Source: Symbiodinium natans (Eukaryota; Sar; Dinophyceae; Suessiales; Symbiodiniaceae). From it: a DNA stretch of 56,496 nt. The notes beneath the pieces are model-generated. The model did not search any database and had not been told where the DNA came from. It worked only from the letters and a program-made list of their open reading frames with translations. The DNA lies in contig CAJNDS010002140.1 in the NCBI GenBank assembly GCA_905221605.1, forward strand, positions 583,980-640,475, given 5' to 3'. The translations under genes and the position numbers were made by a program. This document shows, one piece after another, positions 51,115-56,496 of this stretch; position 1 is the stretch's first letter; each line of letters opens with the position of its first letter.

Positions 51115-54100
51115 GTTGTTGAGGAGTACTTTAACAACGCAGGCTCCGCATGACACCATGGCTGGCGCCGCGAAGTTTCCGCTTTGTAGCCACTTTCCCG
51201 CCGAATTGAAGCGGCGTGGTTTGTGCTAGCGCACCATCAAGCCACGTCAGAAAGTCTAGATGGTATGCTTTTCTGACAAACACTTCAAGCATGAAGGCTT
51301 CGAGAGATGGCAGAAGATTTACGGGGAAACAGACGATGTGAATCCGGTCCAGAAGGCGGCGGGTCCGCACCAGAAATGGCTTGAAACATCACATGAGCAT
51401 GGATGCCAACTAGTCGGTGGCACCATGGTTGAGCCGAGGACATCCGCGTCGGACACGCCGAGACTGTGGACAAGATCCTGCGATGGCTGGAGCGCGGGTT
51501 TAGGGTTGCATGGGGCTAGGGATCATGTCTTCCGTCATTGCTTTCAGTACAGGCTCGACATGCAACCTGACTTAATCCTTGAGAATTTTGTACCTGTGAT
51601 AGAACAGAAGGACCCCAACACCATCTCTGGCAAGACGGTTTGTGATGCTGGGCACGCTCCTCAAACATGTTCAACGGGCTGGCAGAGGCATTGAGCAGTG
51701 AGCTACGCTGCTAGAGCTGGCAGAGATTGCAGATGTTTAGGGTTTTCAGAGTTAAACCCTAAACCCTAAACCCTAAACCCCAAACCTAGGGCTTATAAGG
51801 TTTAGGGATTTAGTACGCGTACTGCCGAGGTCATCTTTTAGCCACGTTCGCAAGCTCTAATGTGTTGGTCTGGGACATGGGCGGCTAGAGACTGGCTGCT
51901 TCGAAGGACTTAAACCCTAAACCCTAAACCCTAAACCCTCTTCGAGCTTTGGGGGCACTTCTGCTATGTGCGCTTGTCTACTGGCCCAATGTCCGAAGTC
52001 GCTCTGATCAGCAGCCGAAAGACATCGCAGAGCCTGGGCTGTTTGCGCGTGAGGGCTGATTGTGGCTATGCGCTCGTCCAAAAAGCTAAGTGGAAGTTGG
52101 TTAGTTGCTTTGTTTGATTTCCTGCGAGCAGAAGCAAACTACATGCCTGAGTGCTGATCGAGCTCTCTTCTAAGCCTTGACTCCCATGATGTCAAACCAT
52201 AACCCCTCAGCCCTAAAACGTTTAACCATCCAGACCCCAAGTAAACCCTAAACCCTAAACCCTAAACCCTAAACCCTAAACCCTAAACCCTAAACCCTAA
52301 ACCCTAAACCCTAAACCTCAACCTCAGGTGCGGGACGGGCAGCTTATCCATTCCGCTGGCGAGCCGTGGGGCATTGGCGTGTACCTCAGGTTCTTTTCTA
52401 CACTAAGCTACGATCGGGTTCCTGAGAGGTTTAGGGTACCAGGTGGTTGGTTTTCAAGGCACTCTCTGAAACTCCACGCCGGTACGGCTCGTGCCATCCA
52501 TACCAGTGCTTTATAACATTTGCTATAGCCAGACGGCATGCAAACACGTCAAGACCAGCAAAAAGCTGCGCGACCCGCCTCGGCCTGGGCAGGCCGAGGC
52601 AACCAAAACCGGAGCTCGCGGGTGCGAATGTGCTGTAAGAAAAGGCTTCAGGGCTTTGAGAGGCGGCGTGAATGTGCTGTTAGAAGTTGCTTCAGGGCTT
52701 TGAGAGGCTTTGCGCAGGCTCACGTACAGACCGGGCGCCCCGAATGCGAAAGTGGCAAAGCCCAACGTGGGGTTGAAGGGCTTGAAGGGCTTGAAGGGCT
52801 TGAAGGGCTTGAAGGGCTTGAAGGGCTTGAAGGGCTTGAAGGGCTTGAAGGGCTTGAAGGGCTTGAAGGGCTTGAAGGGCTTGAAGGGCTTGAAGGGGGT
52901 GGGGGATGGGAGGGTGGGGAGGGTGGGGAGGGTGGGGAGGGTGGGGAGGGTGGGGAGGGTGGGGAGGGTGGGGAGTGCGGAGGGTGGGGAGGGTGGGGAG
53001 GGTGGGGAGAGAAACGGAAGCAGCAACCATTGAACCCCGATTTTTTCAGGTCAATGGCAGCGACATTAGCTCCGCCATGGTGGGCGAGGCATGAACAAGA
53101 GATGACCTGTTGCTTAGGAGGGACATCTGAGAGTCGTTGTCGAATCCACACAGGATAACGGTTCAGAGTTGAGAGAGGTCTATAGGATGCAACAGACATG
53201 TGGCAAAGGACAGCCCAGAGATTGTCCCACAAACCCTAAACCCTAACTAAGCCATGGAGGCAGCAGTCCGAGCAAAAGACGCGTTGCCCAAAGAACAGGT
53301 GCCAAAGCTCCGGCCCCAGGGGGCTTAGGGTTTACCCCTTCCAGCAAGCATAGCACAATTGTTGAGGGTTTAGGGTTCAGGGTTCAATGAAGCCGTTGGG
53401 GGAGACTGAAAAGCAGTAATCGCTGAGGACGACATGGGGAAGCAATTGCACATGGTTGAAGCGTGCACCGCTTGGGGCCATGGGGCCATGGCATGCAAGG
53501 TTCTCCACTTCCGATCTGGAGGCACGGCGCATGATCCTCATGATGCAGTCCATGTGTAGCGAGGGTTTTGAAGCGACACGACCTCCTCATGACAGAGTCT
53601 GACAGAGGCTTAAAAGTCTGACAAGCGCTCGTGCAGCAGGCGATCTCTGGTGAGTATGACACGGTGTGCTGTGTGGACGTGCGCCACGAGCTTCCAGAGA
53701 GCCACGCGTTGCAACTTAGCCCTGAAGCCGCAACGCCCAAAGAAAGAGATCCTGGCTTAGTGCGAGTTTCTCGAGGCAGGCCATGCAGTTGGAATGTGCA
53801 CTTGCGGGGTGTTCTACATCCGGGGTTGTTTGGGGTGTGGGGAGTGGCTGGGTGGGTGTGTGGGTGGAGGTTCACTCATGAACAGTATGAGTAAACACAC
53901 ATGTAAAGATATTGTGCGCGCAGGATTCTTTTCAGTGGATGGAGCGTACCAAGAAGGGCCAAGAACTAGATCGGCCCCCAGCGCCTCATCTGCCAAACCC
54001 CTCAGCACGCTAAGTCTCGAAATCTGAGGCAGTGCACATCCTAGTAGTGCCTAGCCGTCCTGGTGGTCTTGCTAGCTCTTGACAGCTGTGCCATTGGCGG

Positions 54101-55899
54101 AAGCAGTAGTAGCCGCAGCGGTAATACTTTGATTCCCAGTTTTTTGGTCCTACTGAGACCCTTTAAGGTTTGTGGTTTGGGGGTTCCGGGGATTTAGGGG
54201 TCTGATTGTGGCTGCACTCTGGGGTGAGAGGTACTTATCCACTATCCGCCAGAGAAGATGTCAGGGATGGTGCAGCATCTGGCAGGGTGCGCTGCTCCCG
54301 GCTGGGTTTAGAGCCGCCACATAGTGACCTACCTACCTAGCCAAATAGTAGAGCTTCAAACGTCAGACTCCTATTCGGGTCCATAAAGTTCAAAGGATTA
54401 GCCTTCCTGTTCCCTGGCTGCTGGACTTGCAACATCCGGTAACATGCGATTTCGATCGTGTACTCTTCACGAGCTCAGTTGTTGTGCTATGGAAGTGACT
54501 GCACCTATCCTGCATTCATGTGGGTGATTCTTCGACTGCGGACGCAGGCTCAGCAAGGAGCGTTTGATCCTGTCCTTTGCGCCCAAGACTTGGTCTGATC
54601 CCGAGCAGCTGAGGGTTCCCGGCAGTGCGTGCACCCCCACCCCCGCACCCCCCACCCCCCACCCCCACCCCCCCACCCCCCCCCACCCTTCCCCACCGCC
54701 CCCATGCAACCCCGGTCACAGTTCGAAAGCCGCGTACTGTCTGGTATTGGTGGAAAGCGAGTGGTTTCCCGAAACAAGAGTGGATGTCTGAAGCAGGTAC
54801 TACATTCTGCTCAAGCGAATCGGAGAGCTCTTTCCAGGTAAGTCCAAGACCACCCGCAACTTGGCAAAACTGAGGAGGTGAATCGGCCTTTTGTGCTGTC
54901 TCACGTCGATCGTCGAGTCGATCGTCGACCCGTTCGGAGGGTTGCGTGCGACCGTCCGCAGGCGCCTACCTCCACGATGAAGAAGATGTGGAGGCAGTGT
55001 CATGGAGCTGCCTTGCCTGTGAGAGAGAGAGAGTCATGGCCCCATGTCTGGCAGGATAATTTATACACATGTCTTCAGCAAGAGACGAGCACCGATTATA
55101 AGGAATCCCTTGTCCCCCAATTTTCACAGATCCGCCTTGAGAGTATACTTTTGTGCACTCCTTTGGGGGCGGGTGGGGAAGTATTCCGGAGGGGTGCCTT
55201 GCCCTCGTAATTTAAACCAGAAAGCTAGAGTACGTTGCCCGGTTTATCTTAACCATAGGTTGGCCTTCGTTTTTGTTTTTTTGCGTTTTCCTTATTTGTG
55301 TTTATAAGGGACCCTACATATATTTTGTGAAGGGTTTAAAGGCCAACCCAGTGAATAACCCCCAGCCATAAGTGCCCATGAGCCTCCACGTGGCCCTAAA
55401 CCCTAAAACCTAAACTCTAAACCCTAAACCCTAGGCCCTAAACCCTAAACCCAATTTTGGAGCTTGGACCGTAGGCCGCTCTGCGCCAAGCGGGCTACCA
55501 GGCCAGTGGCTCAAGTGTTGTGGCGACCTCCACTCCTGAGAGGTGTTACACTACCCAAAGCCCTCTAATCCCTAGGGGTGTTTCGGGTTTAGGGTTAGGG
55601 TCCTACACCCTAAACAACCCCAAACTCTGAACCCTATAGTATACCCGGGAAACCCCAGGAATTCAAGCCTCGAGCGAAGCCCCCGCAGTCAAAGCACCTT
55701 ATTGCTTCATGAATCTGAGGGACTGAGGGTTCCCCCCGACTCTTCAAGATTCAAAGGGCTTAACCCAAAACCCCACAACCCTAGACCCTAAACCCTGAAC
55801 CAGCTGGGCAGTTTTCTTGATTGGGGTCCTCTGCTGCTGGCGAGGGATTTTGAGGGGGAGCCCTAGGGAGTAGCGGTGGGTGGGAACCTTCAGATACAT

Positions 55900-55937
<38 letters not shown>

Positions 55938-56256
55938 GAACCCTACTTGGAGGTTCAGGGCATTTGTAACCCAATCATAACTGTACTTACAGCCCACTTA
56001 CAACCCCCTGAAGTGTCCGAATATGGGTTGTAGTTGGGTTATGGGTACAGTTATAATTGGGTTACTACGTACCATGAACCTTAAACCCTAAACCTTAAAC
56101 CCTAAACCCTAAACCCTAAACCCTAAACCTTATAAACCTTATAAACCTTATAAACCTTATAAACCCTAAACCCTAAACCCTAAACCTCCAAGTCTAAGAG
56201 AGGTCACTCGGAAGGACATGACCGCCACCAACTTCTACTTCTCCCGACTCTTCGAG
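51115..56256 (+). CDS. chlM: Mg-protoporphyrin IX O-methyltransferase, 15 micro-exons (mature domain)
   Basis: ChlM methylates Mg-protoporphyrin IX with S-adenosylmethionine in plastid chlorophyll synthesis. Exons: 51115-51142, 51297-51355, 51439-51493, 51603-51651, 52328-52376, 53050-53088, 53260-53306, 53500-53521, 53640-53678, 54231-54286, 54548-54592, 54797-54855, 54962-54996, 55475-55501, 56203-56256. Phases join at every boundary to 663 bases (221 codons). Family landmarks in order: E-Y-F-N-N, G-F-E-R-W-Q-K-I-Y-G-E-T-D-D-V-N, D-I-R-V-G-H-A-E-T-V-D-K, SAM-binding V-C-D-A-G-C-G-T-G-S-L-S-I-P-L-A, G-S-D-I-S-S-A-M-V-G-E-A, Y-D-T-V-C-C-V-D-V-L-I-H-Y-P, L-S-F-A-P-K-T-W-Y-Y, L-L-K-R-I-G-E-L-F-P-G, R-A-Y-L-H-D-E-E-D-V-E-A, M-T-A-T-N-F-Y-F-S-R-L-F-E. 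Donors are GC at ten introns and GT at four; acceptors are AG|G except 51602. Least certain are the ends of exons 3 and 5. Plastid leader exons and the last codons were not identified; the final exon may instead run to GAG|GTGAGC at 56289. Confidence 0.9.
52243..52316. repeat. CCCTAAA array at the 3' end of a chlM intron
   Basis: About ten heptamers end 12 bases before the acceptor ACCTCAG|G at 52327. Smaller arrays lie in the same intron at 51753-51788 and 51911-51940. Confidence 0.9.
52777..53012. repeat. Two adjacent 9-bp minisatellites in a chlM intron
   Basis: CTTGAAGGG is repeated about 13 times (52777-52895), followed by GGGTGGGGA about 12 times (52905-53012). The second array is a strong G-quadruplex former on the coding strand. 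The acceptor TTTTTTCAG|G follows at 53049. Leu-Lys-Gly and Gly-Trp ORFs are artefacts. Confidence 0.9.
54630..54710. repeat. C-rich CCCCACC tract in a chlM intron
   Basis: CACCCCC/CCCCACC units occupy most of the intron between the SFAPKTW exon and the YYILLKR exon. Confidence 0.8.
55396..55454. repeat. CCCTAAA array upstream of a 27-base exon
   Basis: Eight degenerate C-strand heptamers end 20 bases before the acceptor CCGTAG|G (55474) of chlM exon 14. Confidence 0.8.
55898..55934. repeat. Poly-C run
   Basis: About 36 C residues in the last chlM intron, just before a family A element. Confidence 0.85.
55946..56192 (+). mobile_element. Fold-back element, family A, split by a telomeric array
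   Basis: CTTGGAGGTTCAGGGCATTT opens it. After GTACCATGAACCT the copy is interrupted at 56081-56184 by CCCTAAA units, including four CTTATAAAC steps, and then finishes with CCTCCAAG (56185-56192). Without the insert the element would end exactly like the other copies. It lies in the last chlM intron, 10 bases before the acceptor. Confidence 0.8.
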
Positions 56257-56300
56257 GCGCCCTTCCTTCTAGGGGGGAGCCATATCGAGGTGAGCGCGTT

Positions 56301-56402
56301 GGGGTTTAGGGTTTAGGGTTTGGGGTTTGGGGTTTGGGGTTTAGGGTTTAGGGTTTAGGGTGTTTAGGGTTTGTAGGGTTTAGGGTTTAGGGTTTAGGGT
56401 TT
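56301..56402. repeat. Interstitial TTTAGGG/TTTGGGG array
   Basis: About 13 G-strand units downstream of the last chlM exon. The window ends in a G run with GACCGAACG at 56447, resembling the marker word of the 40-41 kb array. Confidence 0.85.
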
Positions 56403-56496
56403 ATAGAAATTGCAGAGGGTTTGGGTCCTAATACATGTTTTTTTGACCGAACGTTTTTGTTGGAACCTACGTTGGAGGGGGAGTGGGGGGGGGGGG

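Noticed and set aside
51494-51500. GTTTAGGG as the donor of chlM exon 3
   Set aside because: Ending the exon at CGCGG|GTTTAG does not keep frame with the K-D-P-N-T-I-S-G-K exon. The GC donor at 51494 does, so this junction was not counted as a telomeric donor.
56185-56192. Family A terminus CCTCCAAG as the acceptor of the last chlM exon
   Set aside because: Using AG at 56191-56192 leaves a phase mismatch with the preceding 27-base exon. The next AG (56201-56202) joins in phase and fits the family.

Overview
The window looks like a dinoflagellate nuclear genome, probably of the Symbiodinium/Suessiales type. The plant-type telomere heptamer (TTTAGGG/CCCTAAA) occurs at the left end and at dozens of internal sites. 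Every gene I could recognise is on the + strand. Introns use GC donors as often as GT, and acceptors are almost always AG followed by G. There are PPR fragments of the 'SACEK..QW' kind typical of these algae. One gene, magnesium-protoporphyrin methyltransferase, points to a photosynthetic host. All gene models were built by hand from reading frame, splice phase and remembered family motifs; no search was run.

Layout. 1-1860 is a telomere plus two near-identical subtelomeric blocks separated by a second telomeric array. 1985-6250 holds simple-sequence arrays and PPR fragments broken by telomeric repeats; a further PPR exon is at 6289-6420. 6560-17450 is mostly non-coding: telomeric arrays, MITE-like fold-back elements, a CT microsatellite, a 69-base G run and scattered exon-like pieces. 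17465-20520 is a compound satellite: TAG/CTA triplets, a 57-bp minisatellite of 22 units open in several frames, and a poly-C block. 20520-29000 has fold-backs, telomeric arrays, a 'GTGCCCAACCCCAGAGT' minisatellite and a few exon candidates.

29074-33893 is an MGAT4-like (GT54) N-acetylglucosaminyltransferase gene in at least five exons, with an intact LEDD motif. 34167-34678 is an unidentified exon pair whose 108-base intron is exactly one fold-back element carrying its own splice sites, which is the design of an introner. 35717-39360 is a second gene, with two membrane segments fused to a GT54-like domain in which LEDD has become LEWG, so it is probably catalytically dead. 40018-41046 is a large inverted array of about 21-bp 'ACTGGGCAAGGTCA' units. 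42855-43110 is an AT-rich ORF that looks foreign. 51115-56256 is chlM in 15 exons of only 22-59 bases, joined in phase to 221 codons, with GC donors at 10 of 14 introns.

The most interesting signals are the introner-like elements, telomeric arrays inserted inside fold-back elements and abutting splice sites, the micro-exon chlM gene with mostly GC donors, the active/degenerate GT54 pair, and the large inverted array.
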